A stretch of DNA of 64,000 nucleotides from an uncultured Mycoplasmatota bacterium (GCA_900548695.1 URLC01000003.1:124001-188000); one strand, 5' to 3'; shown: positions 36,491 through 45,886, counted from the first letter of the stretch. The notes: generated by a model not told the origin, from the letters alone. Translations and numbers: made by a program.

Positions 36491-38463
36491 AACTTATCTT
36501 TAAATTCTTCTTCTGTCCAAATAGGAATTCCTAAAGCTTTAGCTTTTTCATATTTACTACCTGGTTTTTCTCCTACTATTACTACTGACGTTTTTTTCGA
36601 TACAGAATCTACTGTTTTACCGCCAAGAGATTCTATTTTTTCTTTAGCTTCTTCTCTAGTAAAGATAGTTAGGCTTCCTGTTAAGACAAAACTTTTACCA
36701 CTGAACTCCACGTTTTCTTCTACTTCTTGACCTAGGTACTCTGTATTTATGCCTAAGTCAATGAGTTCTAACACAATTGCTTTATGATGATCATCGTTAA
36801 AATAGTCAATAATGCTTTTAGCAATAATTTCACCAATGTCAGGTATTTCATTTAATTCTTCTTCAGTCGTTTCTAATAAATTAGTTAAGTTTTTGTATGT
36901 TTTAGCCAAAAGTTTCGCTGTTTTTGCTCCTACATGAGGTATTCCTAATCCAAAAATTAGTTTTTCTAAGGAATTCTTTTTACTATTTTCGATAGCATTT
37001 AATAAGTTCGCAACCGACTTTTCTCCATAGCCTTCTAATCTTATTAAATCTTTTTCATGATCTTTTAAAGAATAAATATCAGCAATAGTAGCAATAAAGT
37101 GGAAGTTATAGAAATCCTCCATTATTCTATCTCCTAATCCATCAATGTTCATAGCATCACGAGATACAAAGTGGATTAAACTTTCAATATTTCTCGCAGG
37201 ACATTTTCTATTTGGACAGTAGTAGTCTACTTGACCTTCTTTTTTTACTAATTGACTATTACACATAGGACAATTCGTAATCATTTGAAATGCTTCTTCT
37301 TCTCCTGTTCGACGTTCTTTCTTGACTTCTACTACTTCTGGAATCACATCTCCTGCCTTACGAATGGCGACAATGTCACCTATTTTTAAATCTTTTTCTT
37401 TTACATAATCTTCATTATGAAGAGTTGCTCTAGAGATGGTTGATCCTTGCACAATAACAGGTTCCAATACGGCATTAGGTGTAATTTGACCCGTTCGTCC
37501 AACAGTAAAAATAATATCAGTTAATTTTGTTAAAACTTCTTGTGCTGGAAATTTATAGGCTGTTGCCCATTTAGGATATTTTGCTGTTGAACCTAAAAGT
37601 TTTTGATCATCAATATTATTTACTTTTATAACAATTCCATCAATATCATAGGGTAAACTATCTCTTTCGCTTGATTTTTGTTCAATAAAGTCTAATACTT
37701 CGTTGATATTCTTCACTAAGCGATTATTGGGATTAATTTTAAAACCTAGTTTCTGCATATAGTCTAAAGCTTCACTATGAGTATGAATTCCATAATCTAA
37801 TGGATTTGGTAAATGATAAATAAAATTGTCAAGTTTTCTTTTGGCTGCTACTTTAGAATCTAATTGTCGAATAGAACCGGCAGCGGCATTACGACAGTTT
37901 TGAAGCAAAGGTTCTCCTCTTTGTTTTCGTTCTTCATTTATTTTTTGTAAAGTTTCTTTATTCATGAATATTTCACCACGAACTTCTATATCCACTTCTT
38001 CTTTTAATTTTAAAGGAATCACCTTAATAGTTTTAGCGTTATGGGTAATATCTTCACCAATTGTTCCATCTCCTCTTGTAGCAGCACGAACTAATTTACC
38101 TTTTTCATATAATAAAGAAACAGAAAGACCATCAATTTTTAATTCACACATATATTCTGGCGTGATTTTTTCTTTTTTGATTCTTTCATCAAATGCTATT
38201 ACTTCACTTTCAGAAAAGACATCACTTAATGACATCATCGGTATTTTATGAGTTACTTTCTCAAAACCTTCAATTACTTTACCACCAGCATGTTGAGTAG
38301 GAGAATCTTCTTTTATCCACTCAGGATGTTCTTCTTCTATTTCAATTAATTCTCGTAAATATTTATCATATTCTTGATCAGTAATTGTTGGGTTATCTAA
38401 TGTATGATAATTATAATCAGCTTCATTTATGATTTGGATTAATTCTTCCATTCTTTCTTTCAT
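36484..38463 (-). CDS. ligA: NAD-dependent DNA ligase
   Basis: 659 residues in the full family order. The Ia domain contacts NAD (YNYHTLDNPTITDQEYD). The adenylation domain has catalytic Lys109 in CELKIDG and ATRGDGTIGEDIT. An OB domain, a four-Cys zinc finger (CPMC...CPNRKCP), helix-hairpin-helix repeats (~430-560) and a C-terminal BRCT (~580-659) follow. It seals nicks in replication and repair. Start ATG 38463 with GGTGAT. No defects are visible. Confidence 0.97.
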   Translation of the reverse strand: MKERMEELIQIINEADYNYHTLDNPTITDQEYDKYLRELIEIEEEHPEWIKEDSPTQHAGGKVIEGFEKVTHKIPMMSLSDVFSESEVIAFDERIKKEKITPEYMCELKIDGLSVSLLYEKGKLVRAATRGDGTIGEDITHNAKTIKVIPLKLKEEVDIEVRGEIFMNKETLQKINEERKQRGEPLLQNCRNAAAGSIRQLDSKVAAKRKLDNFIYHLPNPLDYGIHTHSEALDYMQKLGFKINPNNRLVKNINEVLDFIEQKSSERDSLPYDIDGIVIKVNNIDDQKLLGSTAKYPKWATAYKFPAQEVLTKLTDIIFTVGRTGQITPNAVLEPVIVQGSTISRATLHNEDYVKEKDLKIGDIVAIRKAGDVIPEVVEVKKERRTGEEEAFQMITNCPMCNSQLVKKEGQVDYYCPNRKCPARNIESLIHFVSRDAMNIDGLGDRIMEDFYNFHFIATIADIYSLKDHEKDLIRLEGYGEKSVANLLNAIENSKKNSLEKLIFGLGIPHVGAKTAKLLAKTYKNLTNLLETTEEELNEIPDIGEIIAKSIIDYFNDDHHKAIVLELIDLGINTEYLGQEVEENVEFSGKSFVLTGSLTIFTREEAKEKIESLGGKTVDSVSKKTSVVIVGEKPGSKYEKAKALGIPIWTEEEFKDKLQ

Positions 38464-38497
38464 GTTATCACCATTATTAGTATATCATTTTTAAAAT

Positions 38498-38526
38498 ATA
38501 AAAAAAAGAAAGTTTGAACTTTCTTT
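38498..38526 (-). terminator. Terminator of the zinc-ribbon protein gene
   Basis: AAAGAAAGT / ACTTTCTTT stem, 4-base loop and eight T on the minus strand, 43 bases past the stop. Confidence 0.82.
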
Positions 38527-38568
38527 AGACTTTTAAAAATAGTTAATTTGTAACTTAGAAATAATCGT

Positions 38569-39207
38569 TTAGCTCTTTTCTTCTTCTAAAGAATGAGAAT
38601 TTTTATTGGCACTCATAACCATGGGGATAGCTTCTTTAATTAATACTTTACCACGATCATAAGTTCTGGTCATTGTTTGCGTCCAAAAGACTTCATTATT
38701 AGTCGCTTTTTTTATAGCAATTATTCCTTGATTTTCTTTTAATTTATAGCTAGCAACAATAAATTCTTCATCTTCATAGGTTTCTTCTTTTAAATCTGTT
38801 ATTATCTGGTTTGTATCTTGTAGTTGTTTAAAACTTTTTAAGACATTATTATAACTATCTTGATATAGTTGAATTCCTATCGATTCATTGGATTCAAAGT
38901 AGTCTGCTTTAATGTTTAAAACATCATTTTCAATATTCGTTTTATAGATTGCTGGTACTTTTAGATTATAGCCAGCATAAGATATCGTATTAATTTTAGT
39001 GGCTGCTAGCTTTTTAGGTATTTCTCTTCCAACATATAAAATAGCAACTAATAACAATAAGCCAATAATTATAAGAAAAGGTTTTTTAGTTTTAGATTTT
39101 TCTAAATTATTATTATAATTTTGTTTTTCAGTAGTTAATTTCGTTCCACAACTTTTACAGAATTTATCATTTAAATCATTTTTAGTACCACAGTTTCTAC
39201 AATACAT
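38569..39207 (-). CDS. Zinc-ribbon membrane protein, unknown function
   Basis: 212 residues. A zinc ribbon at the very N-terminus has four Cys in CRNCGTKN...FCKSCGTKL (residues 3-21). A polar linker, one helix (~43-61) and an extracytoplasmic ~145-residue domain of mixed strands follow. The plan (cytoplasmic zinc ribbon, one helix, outside domain) is common in Bacillota proteins of unknown role. It has no close operon partner: a terminator lies downstream and about 100 bases separate it from the BI-1 gene. Start ATG 39207 with AGGGAG. Confidence 0.75.
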   Translation of the reverse strand: MYCRNCGTKNDLNDKFCKSCGTKLTTEKQNYNNNLEKSKTKKPFLIIIGLLLLVAILYVGREIPKKLAATKINTISYAGYNLKVPAIYKTNIENDVLNIKADYFESNESIGIQLYQDSYNNVLKSFKQLQDTNQIITDLKEETYEDEEFIVASYKLKENQGIIAIKKATNNEVFWTQTMTRTYDRGKVLIKEAIPMVMSANKNSHSLEEEKS

Positions 39208-39286
39208 AATAACTTCTCCCTTTTATCTTAGAATACCATCTATTTTAGAAAAGGAGCTAGTTTTTTCTTTTATTTTACGTCTTTTT

Positions 39287-39310
39287 ACAAAAAAAGAACC
39301 CAAAGGTTCT
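39287..39310 (-). terminator. Terminator of the BI-1 gene
   Basis: AGAACC / GGTTCT stem with a 4-base loop and T tract on the minus strand, touching the stop codon. Confidence 0.75.
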
Positions 39311-39956
39311 AGTTCTCTCTTTTTCCAAATAGCTCTAATAGTCTGATGAATAAGTTGATGAAGTCCAAGTATAATTGGAAAGCTCCATAAACGGCCGCTT
39401 TTTCTTCACCAACATAACTACCTAAGTCTTTTAATTTATTGACATCATACGCAATATATCCAACAAAGACTAATACTCCAATAATTGATAGCCCCATATC
39501 TACGCTTGCACTTTTAAAGATAAACATATTTAGTAAACTACCTATGATAATACCAAGCAAACCAATAAAAGCTATTGTTCCAATATTGGTTAAATCTCTT
39601 TTCGTTGTGTAACCATATAAAGCTAATAGACCAAATATAATAGCAGCTATTATAAAGATACTAATTAAAGATGACATTTCAAAGACCACGAATATTGTTG
39701 AAAATGTTATTCCTGTTAAAACAGAATAAACAATATATAATATTTTAGCAGTCATTGGATTCATCTTAGGAAGTCTAATGCTTAAAAATAAAGCGATTCC
39801 AATTTCTATAATGGCTATTGGTAAAGCTCCAAAGCTTACTAGCTTTAGCATCATGTTTGTATTCATTGATAAGGCATATCCACTGGCAAAAGTAATTAAT
39901 AAGCCAACAAATAACCAAGTAAACATTTTAGGATATAATTCATTTCTTTCGTTCAT
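39309..39956 (-). CDS. Bax inhibitor-1/YccA-family membrane protein
   Basis: 215 residues with seven hydrophobic segments, matching the BI-1 (TMBIM) family in length. The YDVNKLKDL pattern near 168 and the final FINLFIRLLELFG helix are typical. The best studied bacterial member, Bacillus BsYetJ, is a pH-dependent calcium leak channel; the role here is not established. The 5' leader carries an extended -10 box and a perfect 14-base palindrome just before the AGGAG ribosome site. Confidence 0.88.
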   Translation of the reverse strand: MNERNELYPKMFTWLFVGLLITFASGYALSMNTNMMLKLVSFGALPIAIIEIGIALFLSIRLPKMNPMTAKILYIVYSVLTGITFSTIFVVFEMSSLISIFIIAAIIFGLLALYGYTTKRDLTNIGTIAFIGLLGIIIGSLLNMFIFKSASVDMGLSIIGVLVFVGYIAYDVNKLKDLGSYVGEEKAAVYGAFQLYLDFINLFIRLLELFGKREN

Positions 39957-39970
39957 TTCTTCTCCTTTTT

Positions 39971-39984
39971 ATAGGTTAACCTAT
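39971..39984 (-). promoter_or_regulatory. Perfect 14-base palindrome in the BI-1 leader
   Basis: ATAGGTTAACCTAT, directly 5' of the ribosome site and about 26-39 bases past the predicted transcription start. An operator or a small RNA hairpin covering the ribosome site are both possible. Confidence 0.5.
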
Positions 39985-40016
39985 TTTTTATAATTTTGTA
40001 GCTTTCCTACTTTTAT

Positions 40017-40025
40017 ATTATATCA
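40017..40025 (-). promoter_or_regulatory. Extended -10 promoter of the BI-1 gene
   Basis: TGATATAAT on the minus strand, 61 bases before the start codon. No clear -35. Confidence 0.5.
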
Positions 40026-40031
40026 TATTTT

Positions 40032-40940
40032 TTAATTTTTCCATAGATTTATAGGGTATTTCTTAGTATCTACTAGTTTTTTAATAGCTTCTCTTACACT
40101 TTCTTTATCTTCTTTATAAGTTACTCCATACCATTTTGCTGTTGTTTCTAAAACATCAATTTCTTTTTGATTCGTTTTAATACAATAATCTAAAACACTA
40201 GGTATTTGGTATTCTTTATGCATTAAATCATTTTGATTACTAGTTAAGAAGTCTATAAATCTTTCAGATAAAATATTAAAAATATCTGGTGTGAATAATA
40301 ATAAGTTCATGGAAACTATGGTATCTTCTGGGATAAATTTTTTTTCATTGCTGTCTTCTGGTGTTGCAATTATTTGATTATTTACTTGTTCTACACTACA
40401 TTCTACGACTTCTTGAAGTTTATTATTCTCTATTTGACAGACCCCTCGTTTGGCAGAACCATTAGGACTTAAGGTATTCACAACATGGTATCCTACCATA
40501 GCATAATGATCTTTTTTTATTTGTTCTAAATATTTACTAGCTTTTTTGTAAGCATCAACCCCATAAAAGTCATCAGCGTTGATTACTGCAAATGGCTCAT
40601 TTATTTTGTCTTTGGCACAAAGGATAGCATGTGCTGTCCCCAATGGTTTTACACGACTTTTTAATAATTCTTGATAATTTTTTGGTGTTTGGTTGATATT
40701 TTGAAAAACATATTCAGTTTTCATATGTGGTTCTACTCTTTTACCAATCGTTTCTTTAAAGATATCATAGTTTTCTTCCTTTATGATGAAGACAACTTTA
40801 TTGAAACCGGCTTTTTTAGCATCATAGATTGAGTAATCAATGATAAATTCTTTGTTCGGCCCCATTGGTTCTATTTGTTTCAAGTCTCCGAAACGACTAC
40901 CCATTCCAGCTGCCATAATAAGTAATGTTTTATCTTTCAT
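40032..40940 (-). CDS. Sugar-phosphate nucleotidyltransferase (copy 2 of tandem pair)
   Basis: About 302 residues of the NTP_transferase fold. LLIMAAGMGSRFGDLKQIEP is the nucleotide-binding loop, PLGTAHAILCA the sugar-phosphate loop and VINADDFYG the metal-binding Asp motif. It should join a nucleoside triphosphate and a sugar 1-phosphate to give an activated sugar; which pair is unknown, and GalU-type sequence landmarks are missing. Long stretches match the copy encoded just upstream (see findings). ATG 40940 is used, with GAGGAA; the in-frame start eight codons upstream lies inside the other gene without such a site. Confidence 0.85.
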   Translation of the reverse strand: MKDKTLLIMAAGMGSRFGDLKQIEPMGPNKEFIIDYSIYDAKKAGFNKVVFIIKEENYDIFKETIGKRVEPHMKTEYVFQNINQTPKNYQELLKSRVKPLGTAHAILCAKDKINEPFAVINADDFYGVDAYKKASKYLEQIKKDHYAMVGYHVVNTLSPNGSAKRGVCQIENNKLQEVVECSVEQVNNQIIATPEDSNEKKFIPEDTIVSMNLLLFTPDIFNILSERFIDFLTSNQNDLMHKEYQIPSVLDYCIKTNQKEIDVLETTAKWYGVTYKEDKESVREAIKKLVDTKKYPINLWKN

Positions 40941-40954
40941 GATATTCCTCACTT

Positions 40955-41860
40955 TTATTTCCATAAATTATTTGGGTAAACTCCAGTGTTGACAAGGTTT
41001 AAAATAGCATTTACAACCATGTCTTTGTCTTCTTTATAAGTTACTCCATACCATTTTGCTGTTGTTTCTAAAACATCTACAATTTTAGATTTTTCCTCCA
41101 CTAGTTCATTTAAAACGATAGGAATTAAAAATTCACAACTTTCTAGGTTATTTTTATTATTATCTAAGAAAGTTTTCATTCTACTTTCCAATATATCAAA
41201 TAAGTCTGGAGTAAATAATAAGAAGTTCATAGAGGCAATTGTATCTTTACTAGTAGTAAATTTATCTGGTTTTTCTAGTGGTTCTACTTCTACTACATCT
41301 CCCTTTAAAGTCACTTTACTTTCTGTTAGTGTTATTAACTCCTTATTTTCAGTTACTTCACATACGCCACGCTTCGCAGAACCATTTGGCGTTAGAGTAT
41401 TTCCCAAGCGATAAGCAACTAGACCATAATGATTTTTAGAAACCTTGTCTAAATAGTTAGCTGCTTTTTCATAGGCATCATAACCATAGAAATCATCGGC
41501 ATTAATGATAGCAAAGGGTTCATTTATTTTATTTTTTGCACAAAGGATAGCATGAGCTGTTCCCAGTGGTTTAATACGATTTTTTAATAGTTCTTGGTAT
41601 TCTAGTGGTAAATTATCATTTTTTTGGAAAACATATTCTGTTTCAATATGTGGTTCTACTCGTTTTCCAATTGTTTCTTTAAAGATATCATAATTTTCTT
41701 CCTTTATAATGAAGACAACTTTGTTGAAACCAGCTTTTTTAGCATCATAGATTGAGTAATCAATGATGAATTCACCATTTGGTCCCATTCCTTCAATTTG
41801 TTTTAAACCTCCGAAACGACTACCCATTCCAGCTGCTAAAATTAATAATGTTTTTTTCAT
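40955..41860 (-). CDS. Sugar-phosphate nucleotidyltransferase (copy 1 of tandem pair)
   Basis: About 301 residues, same fold as its neighbour: LLILAAGMGSRFGGLKQIEG, PLGTAHAILCA and IINADDFYGYD. The N-terminal ~80 and the C-terminal DVLETTAKWYGVTYKED are almost identical to copy 2, while the middle and the 200-270 region differ. The two may use different sugars or form a hetero-oligomer (inference). ATG 41860 has 9-base spacing to AGGAGG; ATG 41866 is only 3 bases away. It follows pcrA by 27 bases with no terminator between, so it shares that transcript. Confidence 0.85.
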   Translation of the reverse strand: MKKTLLILAAGMGSRFGGLKQIEGMGPNGEFIIDYSIYDAKKAGFNKVVFIIKEENYDIFKETIGKRVEPHIETEYVFQKNDNLPLEYQELLKNRIKPLGTAHAILCAKNKINEPFAIINADDFYGYDAYEKAANYLDKVSKNHYGLVAYRLGNTLTPNGSAKRGVCEVTENKELITLTESKVTLKGDVVEVEPLEKPDKFTTSKDTIASMNFLLFTPDLFDILESRMKTFLDNNKNNLESCEFLIPIVLNELVEEKSKIVDVLETTAKWYGVTYKEDKDMVVNAILNLVNTGVYPNNLWK

Positions 41861-41887
41861 TTTCATATTCCTCCTAAATTATTTGTT

Positions 41888-43981
41888 TTAAACTTTAGAT
41901 AATTTTTTATGATTTTTCATTAGTTTTTTAATTCCATGTGGATGTTTGAAAGCAACACTTACTAGAGTATTGGTTACTTCAACAACTCTACCAGTTCCAA
42001 ATGTTTCATGATAAACATAATCTCCTACTTGATAGTCTACTTCTTCTTGTCTAAACATTTCCTCTACTTCAATTTTTTCTTCTTTTACAGATTGTTCTTC
42101 TTTGATATTTGTTTCCATTAAATCTGGACTTATTTCACCTATAAATCTACTAACTGGATTAATTTGTTCTTTTCCAAATAGTGTTCTACGTCTAGCATTT
42201 ATTAGATGCAAGTCATCCTTTGCTCTAGTAATTGCTACATAACAAAGTCTACGTTCTTCTTCTAGTTCGCTTGTTTCCATCAAAGAGTTCATATGAGGAA
42301 AAATTCCTTCTTCCATTCCTACAACAAATACGTGATTAAATTCTAATCCCTTTACAGAGTGAACAGTCATTAAACTGATTCTATTAGGATCGTCTTTATA
42401 TTCTTCGACATCACTAATTAGACTAATCTCAAGTAAAAAGTCTTCTAAAGAAATTAACCCTTCTCTTTCCTCAAATGATTTAGTAATCGATTTAAATTCT
42501 TCTAAGTTTTCTAAACGGACTTCTGATTCTAAGGTTTTTTCACTTTCTAAGTCTTGTCTCATACCAGAAGCATCTAGTACTTTATCAATTAATTCTGTTA
42601 GGGTTAATTCCTCTGCTAAAGATTTTAATTGTTCAATTGTCTTTTTAAATTCTAATTCTTTACCAGAAGATATCGCTTCATAAATACTTGTATTTTCACT
42701 GTCTGCTTTCGTAGTTAGATTTTCAATTGTCTTTAAACCTATTCCTCGCTTTGGAGTATTAATAACCCTTAGTAGGCTTACATTATCTTTAGAGTTATGA
42801 ATTAATCTCAAGTAAGCAATTAAGTCTTTAATTTCTTTTCTCGAATAAAAGTAGAAACTTCCAATTACACGGTATGGCATATTTTCTTTTAACATTTCTT
42901 CTTCTAAAACACGAGATTGCGCATTGGTTCTATACAAAACAGCAATATCTTTATATTCAACATCTTTGTTTCTTAATTCTTTTACTTTTCTAATAATATA
43001 CTGGGCTTCATCTTTCTCATTATAAGCTCGATAGTATTTAATTTTTTCTCCTTTACCCCGAGAAGTCCAAAGATTTTTATCTTTTCGTTGCTTATTATTT
43101 TTAATTACTTGGTTAGCAGCATCTAGAATCGTACTAGTAGAACGATAATTTTCTTCTAAAAGAATAGTTTTGGCATCTTGATAGTCTTTTTCAAAGTTTA
43201 AAATATTTTTATAGTTTGCTCCTCGGAAACTATAGATACTTTGTGAGTCATCACCTACACAAGTAATTTTTCTATTTTTAGCACTAATCATTTTTGATAA
43301 GATATATTGAGCTTCATTAGTATCTTGGTACTCATCAATTAAAATATATGTATATAGTTCTTGATAATCTTGTAATACACTTGGATTTTCTTTAAATAAT
43401 TTTATTGGTAATAATAATAAGTCATCAAAATCTACGGAGTTGTTCTTTTTTAATTTATCTTCGTATTTTTCGTATACTTGATGCATAACCTTTTCATAGT
43501 CACTGACTGCATACCGTTCATACATTTCAGGAGTCATCATTTCATTTTTACAACTACTTATTTTATTACGAATAGCACGAGGATTATATATTTTAGGATC
43601 ATATCCTAAGTCTTTAACTATTTTTTTTACGACAGTTAAAGAGTCATCACTATCCATAATTACAAAGTTTGCCTCATACCCTAGTTTTTGATAATTTTCT
43701 CTTAATAATTTTAAACCAAAGCTGTGAAATGTGGATACTTGAACTTTTTTAGCCAAATCACCAATTAGGGCATATAGTCTATCCTTCATTTCTTTAGCGG
43801 CTTTATTAGTAAAGGTGATTGCTAAAACATTGTAGGGTTTAGCTAATCCTTCTTCAATTAAATAAGCTATTTTAGTAGTTAAAGTTTTAGTTTTGCCAGC
43901 ACCAGCTCCTGCAATGATTAGTAGTGGTCCATCATTATATAAAACAGCTTCTTTTTGTCTATCATTTAATCCTTCAATCAT
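41888..43981 (-). CDS. pcrA: ATP-dependent DNA helicase, UvrD/PcrA family
   Basis: 697 residues. Superfamily 1A motifs are in order: Q motif LNDRQKEAV, Walker A GAGAGKTKTLTTK, TFTNKAAKEM (Ia), DEYQDTN (II), GDDSQSIYSFRGA (III), LEENYRS (IV), VHSVKGLEFNHVFV (V) and VAITRAKDDL (VI). The tail holds a Tudor-like domain (YQVGDYVYHETFGTGRVVEV) that binds RNA polymerase in PcrA. It unwinds 3'-5' in repair and clears stalled complexes. The length is near the PcrA norm of about 720. It is first in a unit with the two nucleotidyltransferases. Confidence 0.95.
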   Translation of the reverse strand: MIEGLNDRQKEAVLYNDGPLLIIAGAGAGKTKTLTTKIAYLIEEGLAKPYNVLAITFTNKAAKEMKDRLYALIGDLAKKVQVSTFHSFGLKLLRENYQKLGYEANFVIMDSDDSLTVVKKIVKDLGYDPKIYNPRAIRNKISSCKNEMMTPEMYERYAVSDYEKVMHQVYEKYEDKLKKNNSVDFDDLLLLPIKLFKENPSVLQDYQELYTYILIDEYQDTNEAQYILSKMISAKNRKITCVGDDSQSIYSFRGANYKNILNFEKDYQDAKTILLEENYRSTSTILDAANQVIKNNKQRKDKNLWTSRGKGEKIKYYRAYNEKDEAQYIIRKVKELRNKDVEYKDIAVLYRTNAQSRVLEEEMLKENMPYRVIGSFYFYSRKEIKDLIAYLRLIHNSKDNVSLLRVINTPKRGIGLKTIENLTTKADSENTSIYEAISSGKELEFKKTIEQLKSLAEELTLTELIDKVLDASGMRQDLESEKTLESEVRLENLEEFKSITKSFEEREGLISLEDFLLEISLISDVEEYKDDPNRISLMTVHSVKGLEFNHVFVVGMEEGIFPHMNSLMETSELEEERRLCYVAITRAKDDLHLINARRRTLFGKEQINPVSRFIGEISPDLMETNIKEEQSVKEEKIEVEEMFRQEEVDYQVGDYVYHETFGTGRVVEVTNTLVSVAFKHPHGIKKLMKNHKKLSKV

Positions 43982-44030
43982 TTTATACCTACTTTCTAAA
44001 GCTATTATATCGTATTTTTGATGTTTAGAA

Positions 44031-44064
44031 AAGAAAAATCACTAAGTGACTAACTTAGTGATTT
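44031..44064 (-). terminator. Terminator of the adhesin-sortase operon
   Basis: Perfect 12-bp stem (44036-44047 with 44053-44064), 5-base loop, T-rich tail on the minus strand. Confidence 0.88.
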
Positions 44065-44071
44065 GTTATTA

Positions 44072-45163
44072 TTATTTCGTTTTATATAAATCTCTAAAAT
44101 CCTCTAATTTTATCGGCTCTTTATCTTTCGTGGTACTTTCTTTTACTTCTGCTTTTTTCTGATATGTTTTTAAAATTGATAAGACTCTTTTATAATCATC
44201 TAATGTTAATAGTCCATCAAAAATATCCAATTCTTTTTTTTCTTTTGTAACTTCTTTTGATGGCTTTTCTAAGACTTTTGGTCTTTCTTTTTGACGTTTC
44301 ATGATTTGTTCATTATTAAGCATAACATCTAAAGCTTGATTTTCTATTTTTGAAAATGGATTCGGAATATCAGTTAAATAAGTATCTTCTTGATAAATTT
44401 TTTGAAGTTCGTTTATTGGTTCTAGTTTTGGTTTTATTTTACCTTCTATAATACTTGGTGCGGTAGTTTTTATAATGTTATCAGGTAATTTTCTTTTTAT
44501 GATTGTCTCAGTTTTTATGGTAGGTTCTAGAGGTGGACTACTCACTGATGTTTTTTCTTGGATGTTTTCTTGGCTATAATTGTTTGATTCTTCCCTTTTT
44601 TGATATATTCTAATTAATTTATAAGTAACTAAAAATAAAATCCAAATAATAAAAATAATACTGGATAATTCAATTAAAGCTTGAGCATCTTTATTTTGAT
44701 AAATGGATGATTGTTTAAAAATATCTAAATTATTTTTTGTAACAACATTCATAACTAGAATTAATAAATAATTTATAATACAAAATATCATCGTATTAAT
44801 ACTTCTTATCCATTTTGTAATATTTCTATTAAAAACACTAATTAAAAGAATAATATTGGTTACTATTATAGCTGCGAAATAGATAGCTAAATTAGGAAAA
44901 TAAAGCGCTACAAAGAAATTATTCATCATATAGTCAAATAATCCAAATAATTTTTGGTGATAAAATAATATTAAGATGATAGTAATTGAACCATAAATTA
45001 CTATACAACTATTTTTCACTGTTTTTTTTGTTCTTGTATTAGTTACGATTAATAAATAAGCTACTATTATAAGAAATACAATAGCTAATACAAATAAGCC
45101 TGAAGATGATGTGACATCACTCAAGACTTTTAGTTTATCTAATAGTGATAACTTCGACATCAT
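44072..45163 (-). CDS. Five-helix membrane protein with long charged cytoplasmic tail, sortase-operon partner
   Basis: About 363 residues. Five hydrophobic helices (~20-45, 52-72, 90-115, 125-150, 165-190) are followed by ~170 cytoplasmic residues rich in Lys, Glu, Pro and Thr, ending in a predicted helical part (DIFDGLLTLDDYKRVLSIL). No family is recognised. It starts 24 bases after the sortase stop and ends at a terminator, so it belongs to the adhesin-sortase unit. It could assist sortase localisation or surface display (inference). ATG 45163 behind GGGGG is chosen; a GTG two codons upstream overlaps that site. Confidence 0.7.
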   Translation of the reverse strand: MMSKLSLLDKLKVLSDVTSSSGLFVLAIVFLIIVAYLLIVTNTRTKKTVKNSCIVIYGSITIILILFYHQKLFGLFDYMMNNFFVALYFPNLAIYFAAIIVTNIILLISVFNRNITKWIRSINTMIFCIINYLLILVMNVVTKNNLDIFKQSSIYQNKDAQALIELSSIIFIIWILFLVTYKLIRIYQKREESNNYSQENIQEKTSVSSPPLEPTIKTETIIKRKLPDNIIKTTAPSIIEGKIKPKLEPINELQKIYQEDTYLTDIPNPFSKIENQALDVMLNNEQIMKRQKERPKVLEKPSKEVTKEKKELDIFDGLLTLDDYKRVLSILKTYQKKAEVKESTTKDKEPIKLEDFRDLYKTK

Positions 45164-45187
45164 CTTCACCCCCCTACTTCACTCTTT

Positions 45188-45886
45188 TTATGCTGCTACT
45201 ACATTTTGTAGTTCAGCAATATATACTGTCTGAGTTGCATCATCATAGTTGGTACAAGTTACTAGTGTTAATGTTGTCTTATCATAATTACGATAAATTG
45301 CTATTTTACCAGTCTTTTGTTGTTTATATATATTTGTTATTTTATATGTATATTTTTTACCTTTATAAGTTACATAAGCTATATCTTCTGTTGTTAATTT
45401 ATATAGGTCATTAAAGAAAGCTTTCCAACCAGTTCCTGAGTGACCAGCAATAATGAAATTACCTTTATCAGTATCTGGATAATTAGAACCTTCCACTACC
45501 ATAATATTTTTTTCTACATCATTTTCTTTCGATCTTTTATCAACGAAACCTTTATGTAAATTAATTTTAGGAATGGTTAAATACCCAATATATTCATCTG
45601 TATAAGTAGAACTTTCTGTTTCTTCTATCGGTTGTTTTTCCTCTGTTTCTTCAGAAATTTGTTTAGCTATATCCTCATTATTCTTTTCTTTGTCTTCAAA
45701 GAAGACACTGGCCATGTAATCATAGGCGACTACTTTTTTTGATTGAATGTAGTTATATGAAACAAAGAATCCCCCTGTTAGTGTCAGGATGGCCCCTATT
45801 ATGGCTACCACACTTGGAGAGATTCTTTTTGCGTTACATTCTTGCTTTCTTGGCATTTTTTTGGACAAATTTAATTCCGCCACCAA
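45188..45886 (-). CDS. Sortase with variant active site
   Basis: Up to 232 residues. A short basic tail and one helix (~26-46) precede an acidic linker and a sortase fold. The catalytic His149 in IIAGHSG and Cys211 in TLTLVTCTNY are present. The Arg that normally follows Cys by 8-12 residues is missing: the segment reads DDATQTVYIAEL. It likely anchors the VPNTS protein encoded directly upstream. The start is unsure. TTG 45886 has AGGA four bases before it; ATG 45856 (222 residues) has no ribosome site. Either way it overlaps the adhesin gene, implying coupling. Confidence 0.82.
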   Translation of the reverse strand: MVAELNLSKKMPRKQECNAKRISPSVVAIIGAILTLTGGFFVSYNYIQSKKVVAYDYMASVFFEDKEKNNEDIAKQISEETEEKQPIEETESSTYTDEYIGYLTIPKINLHKGFVDKRSKENDVEKNIMVVEGSNYPDTDKGNFIIAGHSGTGWKAFFNDLYKLTTEDIAYVTYKGKKYTYKITNIYKQQKTGKIAIYRNYDKTTLTLVTCTNYDDATQTVYIAELQNVVAA

